A stretch of 64,000 nucleotides of DNA from assembly GCA_948099385.1 (NCBI GenBank), contig CANUEZ040000107.1, forward strand, positions 4,340,001 through 4,404,000, written 5' to 3'. Below are positions 12,102-23,487 of the stretch, piece by piece. This DNA comes from Fasciola hepatica (taxonomy: Eukaryota; Platyhelminthes; Trematoda; Plagiorchiida; Fasciolidae). Every line of letters begins with the position of its first letter. Within the stretch, counting starts at the first letter, position 1. A model generated the notes under the pieces. It worked only from the letters and a program-made list of their open reading frames with translations. It was not told the DNA's origin and made no database searches. The position numbers and the translations under genes are program-made.

Positions 12102-12230
12102 TGGAATAAGCTCCCGGAGGAGGTCATAAATACCACAACAGTGGAGGCTTTTAAGAAAACAATAGACCTATGTTGGGTGGCAGTATACCCTGAGTTATGT
12201 TAATCAGCTTTTAGGGTCAGATGCAATTTA

Positions 12231-12599
12231 CTTATTGTTTCTACCTTACTCTGCCAGGGCTGATACTGCACAAAATTTCTCCCTTTCAGAAGAAAATCAC
12301 GCAGTGTTGGGAGCTACGGAACCGCGCCGACAACACAACTATCTGGACACACGATTGGCTCTAGCGACACCAAGTCCTGTTCAAACTGAACCCGCTGGAG
12401 TTCAAGTGTTGATGACCTGCAAATTGCAGTTTATGAAACGAAACGCTGGTCCTAGGATTGGAACCTCCCAGTTAATGATGACAAATGCGTGAGCATGTCT
12501 TTCGGCAGAGAGACTGGTCACACGTTTTTAATTAAGGAGCAACCACACTGCCAAGGGTTGACCGACACGAGGCGCTCGGTTTCTGGTTAGATTGTAACT
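12231..12599. other. Stretch without a recognised gene
   Basis: Unique-looking DNA between two LINE copies. The short plus frame 12235-12492 has no motif I know. Confidence 0.3.
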
Positions 12600-13195
12600 T
12601 ATCCTCCTCTCATCATCACCAACTTGCGAGCAAGTCTGCCTTTCGAGTCCTAAACATGATTCGAAGGTCCTTCCCGCGCGTATTTAAGGATGATTTCCCC
12701 ATAATTTTCGGCACTTATATCCGACCTCTGCTGGAGTACGGTAGTCAGATAGTGCACTCTGGTCTTGTCCGAGACCGTGAGATCCTAGAAAGGGTTCAGC
12801 GGGCCTCTACCAAGGCAGTAAGTGGTCTATCCCATCTACCTTATCCCGTCCGCCTCTCACTCCTCAACCTCTATCTCCTTGACGTAAGACGCGTAAGAGG
12901 TGATCTGTTTTTGATGTTTCACCTTTTTGAAACAGGTCAAAGCGATTGCTTCTTCTCCGTCTGTCCAGCCTCTTCTCTCCGTGGTCACAGCAGAAAAGTT
13001 TTCAAACCGAGGCCACGCACTTCACTAAGGATTAACTTTTTTAGCTATAGGGTTATTACTATGTGGGAATGCACTTCCGGAAGATATTGTTCTCTCGCAG
13101 AACAAAACTATCTTCAAGAAAAAGCTAGACCTCTACCTGGGTCTCTCCCAATAATTCCCTTTGTCAAAAAAAAACAAACAAAATAGTTGTCTTTT
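12600..13195 (+). mobile_element. CR1-like LINE, 3' fragment, second subfamily
   Basis: One open frame (12656-13186) gives GTYIRPLLEYGSQIVHSGL, EILERVQRASTKAV, YLLDVRRVRGDLFLMFHLFE and a C-terminal block with SLRGHSRKVFKPR. This is the thumb and C-terminus of a CR1-like reverse transcriptase, clearly different from the 7.75-12.2 kb element (no VQAW; LDVRRVRGDL in place of MERRRIRGDL). The palm is missing, so it is 5'-truncated, and it ends in an A-rich stretch near 13170-13185. Confidence 0.75.
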
Positions 13196-14690
13196 ATCGC
13201 ATATATGTTCATGAATGCCGCGCCGTCATTCAGCTAAAGGCACTGTCCACAGTGTGACACTGCATGATGTTATATGTATCTGGTTTTCGCTGCCAACCCC
13301 GCCCCCCCCCCCGCTTCTTTTTACTCTCGTTTCAGCTCGGTGAATCCAACAGAAGATCAAAGATTTCCTCAAGAACCGGGACAATTGGGCTGAAAGCCTC
13401 GAACCCGTGTAGTACTTCAAGACTTCAAGACAACTGAACTGAACTGATCTGACCTGAAAGTTGAGGGGGGCTTTTCGAAAGTTGCGGACTGTTCGTTGTA
13501 TTCGGGGATCGGAAGCAGGTTGGGTCTCTATGGTCAGTTAACAACGGTATATCGCATGCATTTTATGATTTATATTGGCTTAAAAAAGTGTACGATTCTA
13601 TTTTTTGAGTGGTACTTGAGCTTTGCCAAGTATTTATGAAGTAATTTGATGTACAGTGTTGCTTGCCTGTGATAATTTTGCAAATTGCATTGAAAATGCG
13701 GTTCGTTCTTTGTTCTTTAATGCCTTACCGGGAAGTGTAGTGGCGAATGCAGAGCAGGCCTCCATTTATCTCCGTATCACGGGAATCTCCTATAAATGCT
13801 AAATTATCGACAAACAGGAAGCTAGGATATCGTAGGCGACTAGTTGGTTCGTTTATGCCCTGAAGCCTTGAAATAGTACAGGAGTAGGAGGCTGGGGCCC
13901 GAATTCTCCTGGATATTGTGATTTTCTCGTTGTCTGAGTTCCACCGGTGAGCTGGAAGATGGTTCACTGGATAATGGAGCAATGGGTTAGAGGGAGAGGG
14001 TTCAAAATACAAATCTTGACAGTATCTTACTTCTGGCACTGTCTATGAGCTGGGAGATAGATCACTGAACAGCGAAGAGTGTCCATCTTTGCGGCATCCC
14101 GTTAATCTTGATTAGCGCAAACGATTCCAACTTGGGAAATCTATCAAGCGTCAAACAGCGGGGTTTCATGACCGTGCGCGACCTTGTCAGAATTTGAACA
14201 TGATGGGAAGAGATTTTAAGTCGCCTAAGAGTACATCACATTTAACTAAAGCGTCCAATTATCGCAGTCGTTTCAATCAACTGTGTGCAGCCGATATAGT
14301 GATCAGCCGATCATTCTCCATGCGTCACTTGTTTACTTCACGTCTCGCGCATGCGGCAGCCGTTAGTGCTGCTCCGGACACTCCCTGGGCTCAAGCCAGC
14401 GTGCGGTCTTCGTACATAGCCCCAGTGGGATTACACGCGGTTGGCACTCCACGGTCTTTTCTGGTTGATCTGCGTGAGGAACGCGAAACGTACAGTCAAG
14501 CAAGTGATGGATAAGGGGGGGGGGAGGGGGGGAGGGTGAACGGCTGATTACCTGATCGATCCAATCTTGCACAATAACTAAAAATTGTTCCCGACAAACT
14601 AAAAAATAATTTTGGATAACAACAAAGTGTCAGTCTCGTTTTCAACCGTCGACATGGACGCTTATAGCACGCAGCCCGTTTGTGACATCG
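13196..14690. other. Stretch without a recognised gene; homopolymer runs
   Basis: No exon or known element was recognised. It holds a C-run at 13302-13313 and a G-run with two interruptions at 14514-14536. Two similar short blocks, at 13952-13973 and 14048-14069 (GAGCTGGAAGATGGTTCACT-like), are direct repeats about 96 bp apart. Confidence 0.3.
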
Positions 14691-14993
14691 GTTTTCGGTC
14701 GGTTTGTTTAGTAGCCATTTTACACGGATCAATATTGAATTTGTACGTAGAAAGTTGACGACCGAAGTAATGTGCAATGCTTGGTTTGCGTTTTTATTTA
14801 ACTGTATCGGTTTAATATATCGAAATGTCCTGAAAACCTCAGTAAAGATAGCTCTATTTTATTCCCTCAAAAAGGGAAAAATAAGGACAATTATTCAGAA
14901 AGTCATAAATTAGGAGATAGAAAAGAGCATCGTTATACGTAATTCGGGTTATTGAAAGGAACTACCGAAGCGTCACGTATTTCAAACGATTCG
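14691..14993 (+). repeat. Foldback element, left inverted-repeat arm
   Basis: This arm is the near reverse complement of 15127-15432. Shared blocks include CATCGGTTTTCGGTCGG-like termini, the stretch that reads FTRINIEFVRRKLT on both strands, TAAATTAGGAGATAGAAAAG, and the inner ACGT-A-TTTCAAACGA motif. Identity looks about 85-95%. It spans about 300 bp and contains no real gene. Confidence 0.8.
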
Positions 14994-15126
14994 CGAAAAC
15001 CGCTCCGAAACCGGTCGGTTTTCGACCGGTTTTGGATCGGTCTTTACTGTTACGCCGATCGGTTTTCGAGCGGTTTCTGAGTGGCTTGTGACCGATTTTC
15101 TGAGCGGTTTCCGAGCGGTTTGTGTC
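14994..15126. repeat. Central CGGTTT-rich core of the foldback element
   Basis: A 133-bp core between the two arms, built from repeated units of the form CCGATCGGTTTTCGAGCGG with variants (CGGTTTTCGACCGG, GAGCGGTTTCCGAGCGG). Many units are self-complementary, so the core could form further small hairpins. Part of it repeats the outer tip of the arms (GTTACGCCGATCGG-like). Confidence 0.7.
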
Positions 15127-15432
15127 AGTCGTTTGAAGTACGTGATATGCTTCGTTGATTTACTTCATTAACCCAAATTACCTAACATGGTGCTCTTTTC
15201 TATCTCCTAATTTATGATTTTCTGAATAATTTTCCTTATTTCCCCCTTTTTGAGGGAATAAAATAGAGCTATCTTTACTGAGGTTTTCAGGACATTTCGA
15301 TGTATTAAACCGATACAGTTAAATAAAACGCAAACCAAGCATTGCACATTACTCCGATCGTCAACTTTCTACGTACGAATTCAATATTGATCCGTGTAAA
15401 ATGGCTGCTAAACACACCGACCGAAAATTGAT
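15127..15432 (-). repeat. Foldback element, right inverted-repeat arm
   Basis: Reverse-complement partner of 14691-14993. The outer sequence continues with more CCGATCGGTTTCGG-type units to about 15485, so the element may be slightly longer on this side. No transposase frame is present, which fits a non-autonomous MITE or foldback element. Confidence 0.8.
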
Positions 15433-15779
15433 CGGCGTAATGGTAGAAACCGATCGGTTTCGGAACGGTTTTGAACCGATTTTGCTGCAAGAGGAATCAT
15501 GTTGTGTAAAAAAGTAAATTACTGGTCGAACTTAACGTTGTATCGTACGACATTTTACCTCATTCAATCTATGGTTTTACTTGTGTTTCAATCATTCCTG
15601 GGGACGAATAGTCGTCGAGTTGAGAATTTGCGTCGGATCGGCTTTCTCATAATTAGTGGCTCGTTTTTATGCATTGTTCAGTCTTCAAAATTAGAGGCAG
15701 AGGAAAACCTCCCTTCTAAGTCTCATCACAACAGCTCATGGGTGTGGTCTCAGGAAAAGGAATCGCCACACATCAGCCA

Positions 15780-16600
15780 GAAGGTCGTTCAGTTCTCGCT
15801 TGAAGGTTGAACCGCGCACCCCTCCCACCACTTCCGCTGAGATCGAGTTTCAAATGTTTGTGACTCTTCGGGACAAGCGGTATACCAGCGCTAAACCAAT
15901 AGAGTCGAACTGCAAGGGTGTCAGTGTATGTCCCCACGTACGACAGGGTCCATGCAGTTGAAGATCGCCCGCAGTTCTGGTCCCAGGTCACTTCGAATGT
16001 GACGAACAAAAAAGAGGTCGCATCGTATCCTGCGGTAAGTTTCTGGTAGCAATCCAGTTGCTTTTAGGTGACCTTCGTAGCCAGTCGCGTGTAGACCCAC
16101 AGTGAAGCGGGTATCAGCTCTCTGAATCCTTTCTGGCTCGGCCGATTCGGCAGTGGTGGACGGGTATGCGAGATCGATGCCGAGATCGTCCTGTCGGGAT
16201 TGTCTGTCCGTATCAGAACGGAGTGTGTGCCACAGCTTCAGATCGTCAACGTAGAACAAGCACGGTGAGTTCAAACTGATTGGAAGATCATTGATATAGA
16301 CCAGGAACAACAGTGGGCCAACACCGAACCTTGGGGAACTCCACCGAAGGCCGGGTACCACGTGGATAAGGTCCCAGAAATTTTGACTGCAAATATCCAC
16401 TCTCTTAGAAAGTCCTCGATCCAGTGTAGTGAAGGATCCAGTATTCCCAATAGTTTGAGCTTCATCAAAGTAATGTGTAGATTCCCGCATCCAAACTGGA
16501 ATTTAATTCTTGGTTTCATTTTTAACAACCCAGTGGTCAGACTTTCTCCAGAGAAAGACTCCATTTATTACAAAGAGGTTAACTCAGTTTGTAATGATCC
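15780..16600 (-). mobile_element. CR1-like LINE palm fragment
   Basis: On the minus strand, overlapping frames give LKLLGILDPSLHWIEDFL, GGVPQGSVLA, a frame change, then GPLLFLVYINDLPISL and FYVDDLKLWHTL. This is the palm of a CR1-like reverse transcriptase with a complete YVDD. It is followed directly by thumb-like sequence (ERIQRADTRFTVGL, RRIRCDLFFVRHI) after an apparent internal deletion. Frames break at about 16330. Confidence 0.75.
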
Positions 16601-16779
16601 GCGCTTTGGAGGTGAACTGTAGTCGCTTCCAGTGGAACTCAGTTTCCTAGCCGACGGCGAAGTGACGTGGATCTCTTTGCTGAGACCACACAACTTACAT
16701 TTGTTGTGCCCTCAGGTGGATTTTTTGTTGTCTCACATTTTGTGCGCTATGATCTTATTTCAGTTTTCCGACTGCTTTG

Positions 16780-16930
16780 ACTCGTTATCACACCTGATCC
16801 ATTGGTTCTCCATCACTCAAAGTCCCAGGGTCTGGTTGCCGGTTATCTCTACCAGTTTAGTGGGTCTTTGTGGCTATGGGGTGTATACCCCTTCCATTGC
16901 ATTCATGCGCAAACGTAATAAAATTCTTTA
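16780..16930 (+). repeat. tRNA-derived SINE, 5'-truncated copy
   Basis: It carries the SINE body (CACACCTGATCC, GTCTGGTTGCCGGTTAT, AGTGGGTCTTTGTGGCTATG) and the 3' end (CCATTGCATTCATGCGCAAA, then GTAATAAAA). The tRNA-like head is missing. Confidence 0.7.
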
Positions 16931-17424
16931 AATTTCGCTCACCCTTCCAGAATAATATAGCATAAACACACACATGCTCACTAAAATCATTGCACTGAAG
17001 TACACGTGCAGTTGGTGTGTAAAACAAACTGCCCAGTTCGTTCAAGTCCAATGTTTATGTCCCGCTGTTCTTCGACTTCATTATGGAGGAAATATGTAAT
17101 GTGCTCCTAAATGTTCTCAATAAGGATGGCCAGTGCATAAACGAAGACTGAAGAACGGTGAATAGACCTGTTCGTGTGGGGGTATTGTGCTTCCCGGGTG
17201 AGGTCCAGCACATCGGCAGAAGTTAGAGACCCTAGGATGCCTGGTTTTTATTATCATCAGCGGAGCTCTCTTATTTACATACTTCATCTTCTTGGTTTTA
17301 TCAGCTGTGTCCCTCTCCTCACTCCTTATCTTGTTTTCACAGAGCGGTTTTCGCCGGGAGCTGGCTATTAGAATCGCTATCTCCGATGCATGGTTCTGAG
17401 TAGACCAAGCAATTTTCCTATTAT
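16931..17424. other. Mostly unrecognised; possible RTE scrap
   Basis: At about 17050-17150 the plus strand reads YVPLFFDFIMEEICNVLLNV, resembling the RTE palm block 'PFLFNFVIDEI'. It is too short and worn to delimit. The remainder is unrecognised. Confidence 0.3.
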
Positions 17425-17672
17425 GCGCATGAGCGCATGGAAATTGATATACCCCATAACCTTAAAGGCCCAACACACTGCTAGGTACAGCCGGAAACCA
17501 GACTCAGACTTGCACTAAACAACCACATAACGTCCCAGGGGATCAGGTTTGGGGCCAGACGATAGTGAATTACTGTCTACCACCAAAGTGACCGGAGGGG
17601 ACGGAATTCGAACCACCCCCCTCCAATTTGACAACCAAACGCTCTAAACCACTCGACCATCACCGGGCGCTG
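17425..17672 (-). repeat. tRNA-derived SINE, complete copy with A and B boxes
   Basis: On the minus strand the head has an A box TGGTCGAGTGG (17659-17649) and a B box GGTTCGAATTCC (17614-17603) at tRNA spacing, as in Ser/Leu-type tRNAs. The family body follows (CTGATCCCCTGGGACG, CTGAGTCTGGTTTCCGGCTG) and then the 3' end GGGTATATCAATTTCCATGC. This is the copy that shows the family to be a Pol III SINE. It is not a functional tRNA, because the acceptor and anticodon stems do not close. Confidence 0.8.
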
Positions 17673-17859
17673 CTTACCTCACTCGGGTATGGAAAAGATC
17701 TCACGTAATTCACATTTACAGACGGTTCGATGCTACTTTTAGTCTCATTTTGAGCAGCCCGTTCTTGCAATTGTTTACTGTTCGCTCATTCTGTGTGGAA
17801 TAATCCGTCACAGGAAGTTCTGTGCCTGAACTAACTTCAGTTTAAACAGTCCCAATGAA

Positions 17860-18800
17860 TGGTATGAATTGGCGATTGTTCCGATTTGCAGGGAAAGCGA
17901 CAAGCCCTCTTGTAAAAACTACAGAGGAATTAGCATGGTAAGTGTCGTATCCAAGCTGCTCACTGGGCTTGTTCTTCACCGATTATCCAGCACCCGCGAA
18001 GTGTGTACGCGTAAGAATCAAGCCGATTTCAAACCTGGTAGGGGTTGTATCGACCACATCTTTACTCCTGGACAAATCTCCGAGCACAGAAACATCTTCC
18101 GTAGGCCAACAGTCTCTGTCTTCAACTCAGTTAACAGCACGGTTCTCTGGCGCTGCCTTTTACTAAAGGGCGAGTTCATTTCTCTTTCCTAATGCTTCTA
18201 TGCAAAAAACCGAGGCCGTGTTCGTGTTTACGGTGATCTTTTCACCCGAGTTCGTCACGGAAAGTGGTGTTCGTCAGGGTTGCTCTCTTTCGCCCTTCCT
18301 CTCCAATTTTGCAATTGAAATGATTCTTGAGATATCCCTCTCCTCGTGTGAGAATATAGGCATCGATTTTTGCTCAGGCAGTAAACAGTGACTTGGAATA
18401 GGCATATAATGTTGCTCTTCTGAGCGAAGATCCAGATAAGTAGCATTTTCTTCCGAATTGCCTAAACAACAGCGTAACTATGATCTGTTGGGACCTCCTG
18501 TAGTTATCCACTCCAAGTCTCGGGTTCTGGTCGCCGGTTATCCCCAATAGTGCAGTGGGCCTTCGAGGCTGTGGGTTATACCCTTTCATTTCACTCATGC
18601 GTAATCATGTAATCAGGAAACAATGGGATGGTTCTTGAACTTTCAAAGTGTAAAACGCTGCTACCGGAATAGTTTGGCTCTACACCAAACCTTGTCTTGG
18701 CAGAGGAGGCCCTTTTTACTGCACGTAAAGTAAATTACAAGATACGGGGTAAATCCCATAATCAGAAGACATACTGTAAAAGTGGGTTGTGGGGAAACAT
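17860..18800 (+). mobile_element. RTE-A LINE fragment (reverse transcriptase)
   Basis: RTE-type palm and fingers: LAIVPICRESDKPSCKNYRG, ADFKPGRGCIDHIFT, VRQGCSLSPFLSNFAIEMIL, then, beyond an inserted SINE, LELSKCKTLLPE and PNLVLAEEALF. The active-site YADD is destroyed. The part from 18053 rightwards is duplicated almost perfectly at 45552 onward. Confidence 0.8.
18480..18630 (+). repeat. SINE inserted into RTE-A
   Basis: SINE body (CCAAGTCTCGGGTTCTGG, CGCCGGTTATCCCCAATAG, TGCAGTGGGCCTTCGAGG) and 3' end (CATTTCACTCATGCGTAATC) lie between RTE sequence that elsewhere is continuous (compare 20955-21015). The SINE therefore inserted into the RTE copy. It is present in the duplicate at 45981-46131 too. 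Confidence 0.75.
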
Positions 18801-18959
18801 TCACGTTAAGGCCAGTTTACTGATCCTGCTTTTGAAGAGAGAAAGGTTGTAGGTGGGTGGGAAGACAAAAGGAGGGAGTGTTCCATAATTTACCGGTCCG
18901 GGGAAAGAAAGAAGATTGAAAGATAAAAGTAAGACATCTAGTGACAGAAACTTGATAAG

Positions 18960-19965
18960 AATGACTAGTTTCCTGGGCACGTGATGTTCAGGAAAAAGTT
19001 ATGGGAAGAGAAACTGTTGAAACAGGCTCAGAAGAACAAAATCCAAAACAATACCGGCAGGAGAGAGACAACGAAGCAACCGACCAACGATAGGCTAGCG
19101 GCTGCAGATTGAAAGTTAAAGAAGGGTTGCCGATCAGCCAGAAAGCATTTTGCTGAACCCGATCAAGAAGAGGAAAAGAAATAGACAAAGCTCCACCCAC
19201 ACGTGACTGCTGCGGGACGGATTTGGACTTTGTACAGCAGAAGTTGAGCTGGTGTGAAAAAACGTCTGGCGCGAAGCAGAAAACCAACTTTGCGCGCAGC
19301 GCGAGAGACGAGCTGAGATATGAAAGCGGACCAATATAGTGGAAAATTTATAGATGAGCCAAGAAGAGAGATAGAATCTGTGGAAGGGGGCACAGTTGAA
19401 TCAAATGATAAGTGAAGGAAGAATGAACCATGTTTTAAAGACATTGAAAGAAGAGGAGTTTTGGAAGCATTGAATGCAACGATTGTGGAATTCCCAAGAG
19501 GGGATGTGTTCGAGGTCGGGCTCTAAAGATACACTGATTACCCTGCAATCACGACTCGTGTTGGTGTTGGCATGGCGGGGAGTGTGGTAAGAAAGGAAAG
19601 AGTGAAGGGTGGTGTCATCTACAAAGGAATGGATTGGGTTGGAAGTATTGGATAAAGGAGGGTAGGCGCATGTACCAAACCTTGAAAAACGTCAGCAATC
19701 ACAGAAAATAGTTGGGATAGAACCCCATCAACTCGGACGGAGATGGTTCGCTTCCTGAGGAAACTGGATGTCCACCATACCACAACGGAGGAGAAGCCGG
19801 ACATGGACAGTTTTTCCAAAAGACCATCGTGCCAGACTCGCTCAAAGGCTTGAGAGACGTCGAGTCAGACCATTTGTGTTTCTCCGTGGTTGTCGAGTGT
19901 AGCCGACCAGCGGTGTAGGACGAAAGCCAGCAGACCACCGATGCCACATTCAATGAAGTACGTAC
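18960..19965 (-). mobile_element. Jockey-like LINE, reverse transcriptase part
   Basis: On the minus strand: SLDVSQAFERVWHDGLLEKL with frame breaks, WTSSFLRKRTISVRVDG, ADVFQG (normally AGVPQG), and the palm HSFVDDTTLHSFLSYHTP with the catalytic FVDD (about 19620-19550). The C-terminal part follows (ISLLGSSINFPLYWSAFISQ, FTPAQLLLYKVQIRP). The aspartates are kept but stops and frameshifts make it inactive. It sits between two RTE-A copies and is duplicated, up to about 19770, at 46400-47270. Confidence 0.8.
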
Positions 19966-19971
19966 ATTCAT

Positions 19972-22055
19972 GAGACGCCAACTGACTAGGATCCTAAGAA
20001 ATGACCGTGAGCAGTGGTGGATTGCAAAATATAAGGAAATGGAAAAGGCTGCGTCCATTGGCAATGCTCGCAACCTTTTCGGTTTGATTAGAGGTACCGA
20101 TCCACGGAAGCCCGGTGTAAGTGAGTTATCAAGGAATCCGACGGCTCAATGATTCACCCTCAGGGACGTCGTCTGGAGCATTTTAAAGAACAATTCAGTT
20201 GGCCCACTTTAACAGTGGGCCATCCGAATATACCTGCAAGAGAAACGATGCAAGTAGGTATCGCTGTTCCATCAGAGATGGAGGTTATGCGGAAGATAGA
20301 TTACTCGAAAAAGGGTACAAAGTTGCCGGATCCGATGGTTCGTCTTCATCTTTTTCAAGGACGGAAGCGAAGCTTTGGTTTCGGAGTTAACAAAACTCCT
20401 CCGGATTATTTGGGATGGCGAGCAGATTCCCAGGGAATGACGTGAATCGGTGATTGTGCCGATTTACAAGAAAGGTGACAGGACCTCTTGTGAAAACCAC
20501 AGAGGAATTAGCTAGGTAAGTATCGCGTCCAGACTGCTCACCGGTTTCAGACCTGGTAGGGGTTGTATCGACCACATCTTTACTCTCCGGAAAATCTTAG
20601 AGCACAGACACATCTACCGTGGGTCCACGATCTCAGTCTTTCGTGATCTGAAAGCGGCACTCGACTCAATCGACCGCACAGTTCTCTAGCGCTGCCTCTC
20701 ATTGAAGGGTGCACCAGATAAGTTTACTTCTCTTTTGCCAATGCTTGTATGCGAACAGCCGAAACTGAGTTCGTGCTTATGGAGGGTTGCCCTCCTTCAC
20801 CCGTCCTCTTCAATTTTGTGATTGAATTAATTCTTGAGGTAGCCCTATCCTCGTGTGTGAATATGGGCGTCGATATTTGTTCAGGAAGTAAACTTAGACT
20901 TGGAGTAGGCGTATAATGTTGTTCTTCTGAGTGACGATCCAGATAAGTTGTGAGCTTTCTTAGACAGCCTTAACAACAGTGCAGCGATGTTTAGGATGCG
21001 TTTTGAACCTTCGAAATGTAAAATGTTGCTGCAGGACTGGGTTGGCGCAACACCAAACCTTGTGTTGGCAACGGAAGCTCTAGCTGAAGTGGGCAGATTT
21101 TGTTACCTGGGTAGTTAAATCTCACCGGGTGGACAGATATCGAATGAAGTGTCATCGCGTTTACAGAAGGCGCGTTTGACTTTTGGCAACCTCCGTCATC
21201 TGTGGCGTCGGCGTGACATCCGACTGTCTTTTAAGGGTAGAGTGTACAATGCAGTGGTTAGGTCCGTTCTTTTATATGGTTCAGGAACATGGCCGTTGAG
21301 GGTAGAAGATAGACGAAGACCGTCGGTGTTCGAGCACCGATATCTCCGTGATATTGCCGGAGTATGGTGGGAACACCGTATCAGCAATGCTGAGGTTCGG
21401 TGTAAGGTGTTGGGAACCAGAAATCAGTCTGTGGATCAAGTACTGAATCTAAACAGGTTAAGGTGGTTGGGACATGTGTTGCGCATGCCCACCAATAGAC
21501 TTCTTCGGTGTACGCTGTTCTCTGAGACAGATAGTGATTAGAAGGTAGGTCGATGTGGTCAGTCCGTGACATAGCAGAAAGATATGGAAACCTTGACCAG
21601 TGGAATTGACCGAGTAGGACGTGTTAGACTTCCAGGTTGGGGTCCACGTGATCCACCTACCAAATAGTTGGAATCATTAAGTGATATGGCTAGGCGTCGC
21701 GGCCAGTGACGCAGTTGCATTCAGACTCTTTCCGTGTCCTCTTGATTTCCTCTTGATACTTTCACGTTTGGATCATTTTCCATTTTCTTGTTACATGCTC
21801 ACGCAGAAGTGCAGTAGAAGGAGCATCTACCCCATAGCCACGAAGGCCCACTGCACTATTGGGGATAACCGGCAACGAGACCCTGAGACTTGGAGTGGCG
21901 AAGAATCACATGAGGTCTCAATAGGTCAGGTGTGGTAACGATCCGGATGACAGTAGATTACTGTGTTCCACCACTTGATGCTTCTTCTTTCTGCCCTTAA
22001 ATGGATGACGCTGGAAGATATCAACTAAAATGAGACCACAGGATCGTACGCGTTT
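19972..22055 (+). mobile_element. RTE-A LINE, 5'-truncated copy (plus arm of the inverted pair)
   Basis: It starts in the pre-RT linker (RRQLTRILRNDREQWWIAKY, LFGLIRGTDPRKPGV) and runs through fingers and palm (worn, with the YADD region reading AYNVVLL). The C-terminal block is open at 21149-21541 (SSRLQKARLTFGNLRHLWRR, LLYGSGTWPLRVEDRRRPSV, NRLRWLGHVLRMP). The 3' UTR continues to about 22055 around an inserted SINE. The tract 19972 to about 21735 is nearly identical to the reverse complement of 26587-28353, sharing the same stops. Beyond 21735 the similarity falls sharply. Confidence 0.85.
21785..21985 (-). repeat. SINE inserted in the RTE-A 3' UTR
   Basis: In minus orientation it shows ACCACACCTGACCTATTGAG, CCAAGTCTCAGGGTCTCG, TTGCCGGTTATCCCCAATAG, TGCAGTGGGCCTTCGTGGC and the family 3' end. 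It splits RTE-A 3' UTR sequence that is continuous in the partner copy near 26460-26560. It is absent from that partner, so it arrived after the two copies separated. Confidence 0.75.
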
Positions 22056-22185
22056 GTTTGGAGGTGGCAGTTTCAGGTACTTCGTAAATAATAGGTGTGG
22101 GCGAAATAGGACGATAGTTATTTAGGTCAGAAAGATCACCGCGTTTGAGGTTAGGGAAAACAGTGGCGTATTTTAGGGGAACTGC
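22056..22185 (-). mobile_element. Jockey-like LINE scrap (fingers domain)
   Basis: The minus strand reads KYATVFPNLKRGDLSDLNNY followed by RPIS, the conserved 'pi.K.gd..d..nYRPIs' finger motif of Jockey-clade reverse transcriptases. It covers only about 130 bp. Confidence 0.55.
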
Positions 22186-22921
22186 ATGACTTCAAAGAAT
22201 TCCATGCTGCATTGGTCGTCGCGCAGGGTAATCAGGACCGTGCTGCCCATGGCATTGATCGGGGTGGGTAGTGATAAGTGATCTACCAGTCAAAGTTCTT
22301 TCTCTTTTATTCGACCTTTGTCTTTTGTCCTCAACTACCTCTCTTTGGTCCCACTATCCACCCATAATGCTCCCAGTGATAACATGGTCGATACTCGCGA
22401 CGGTTCATTGTCAAACAGGGTCTTAAATAATCCTCAATCTCATAACTCACATTTTCTAAAGCATCGTCAGCCTCTGAATCTCGGCTTCTTTGACGTGCGT
22501 ACTCTCATGCAAGCCGGTCAGCAGGCATGCCCAGCGCTCACAACTGACTCTCTGAAGATTGATGTCTGCTGCGTAAGTGAAACGCGTATCCAGGATTCGA
22601 ACAGTGTGATTCAACTAACTGCTTCTGGTATCTCATCGAGCTATTTCCTGTGCACTTCAGGAGACGAAGTAGCTCGAGCTGCGGGTCAGCGTGGTGTAGG
22701 AATACTCTTGAGTGACAAGGCTGAGGCTTTCCTTTTACATTGGATACCGGTTACTAGTCGTTTATGTGCTGCAAGACTCCAGGGGTCAGTTGGCGTTCAA
22801 AAGAATATTTGTGTTAAGCGCAGTCTGTTTCCAATCTCAGCATACGCTCCAGCAGACTGCATCTCTGACACCCATAAGTATGCGTTCTATGATGAACTCA
22901 CCACTGTCGTTCGCAACGGGG

Positions 22922-23297
22922 AATGAAAGAATATACAGCGAACTTAGGAAAAGTAGGTGCTTTACGTCTTCGTGGTTGGGGTCCAAAAGATCCCTCAACC
23001 AGTTGGCTGGAGACACTAAATGATATGGCAGAGAACCGCGAACAGCGGCGATCGTGTTGTCACTTTCTGTCCAATCAAAATGATTGGTCAATGTGAGTTT
23101 GTACAGTTAGAATGTTTTCTGTATGTTGGCTACTAGGACATTCTTTCCTTTTCCCATTTCTCGAGGTCCACTCCCTGTCCATGTTGCATATCCATTCTTT
23201 CTTTTTCCACGTGCAACATGGTGAAAACGACAGTGGTCAGTGGGGCTTTCCCTACTGTTTAACGTTGCAGACGATGTCGGCGATGATGATGGTCTGA
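22922..23297 (+). mobile_element. RTE-B 3'-end fragment nested in RTE-B
   Basis: The sequence matches the C-terminal coding tail and 3' UTR of the copy at 41385-41768 (RLRGWGPKD-type tail, ACCGCGAACAGCGGCGATCG, then GATGATGATGG at the end). It interrupts the endonuclease frame of the host element exactly where the longer copy is continuous (about 39035). It is a 5'-truncated insertion of about 375 bp ending in short GAT repeats. Confidence 0.75.
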
Positions 23298-23487
23298 CAT
23301 GCAGAAGGGTGCCGAAGGAAGCAGAAGCTCTGACATTGTAGCGCTAGCAGGCGGTTTTGATGCACAGGTTGACACATTTAGTGCATCAGAAGCTTGTTTA
23401 GGTGGGCGTTATGCCTTACGCGCCCACCGTAAAGATATCGGGGATAGGCTTCTCCAGTTTTGTGCAGACAGTCGGTTATTCTGAACA

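Larger units (their letters stand above)
7750..12230 (+). mobile_element. CR1-like LINE, nearly complete, PHD-finger type
   Basis: This is the best-preserved autonomous element in the window. It has about 300 bp of 5' leader (7750-8050), ORF1 with a PHD finger, a basic linker region, an APE endonuclease, a reverse transcriptase and a C-terminal thumb, all in one direction and in the canonical order. Only a handful of lesions separate the open blocks: frame changes near 8460, 9655 and 10235, stops near 8528, 9903 and 10982, and a frame change near 11750. The palm motifs SGVPQGSVLGPLLFLTFING and FADDVK (FADD at 11432-11443) are intact. The 3' end lies just after PEEVINTTTVEAFKKTIDL (about 12115-12170). 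Seen: domain order and lesions. Inferred: a comparatively recent insertion, now defective. Confidence 0.85.

Noticed and set aside
17603..17672. tRNA gene
   Set aside because: A and B boxes are present, but the acceptor and anticodon stems do not close and the sequence continues into a repeated SINE body.
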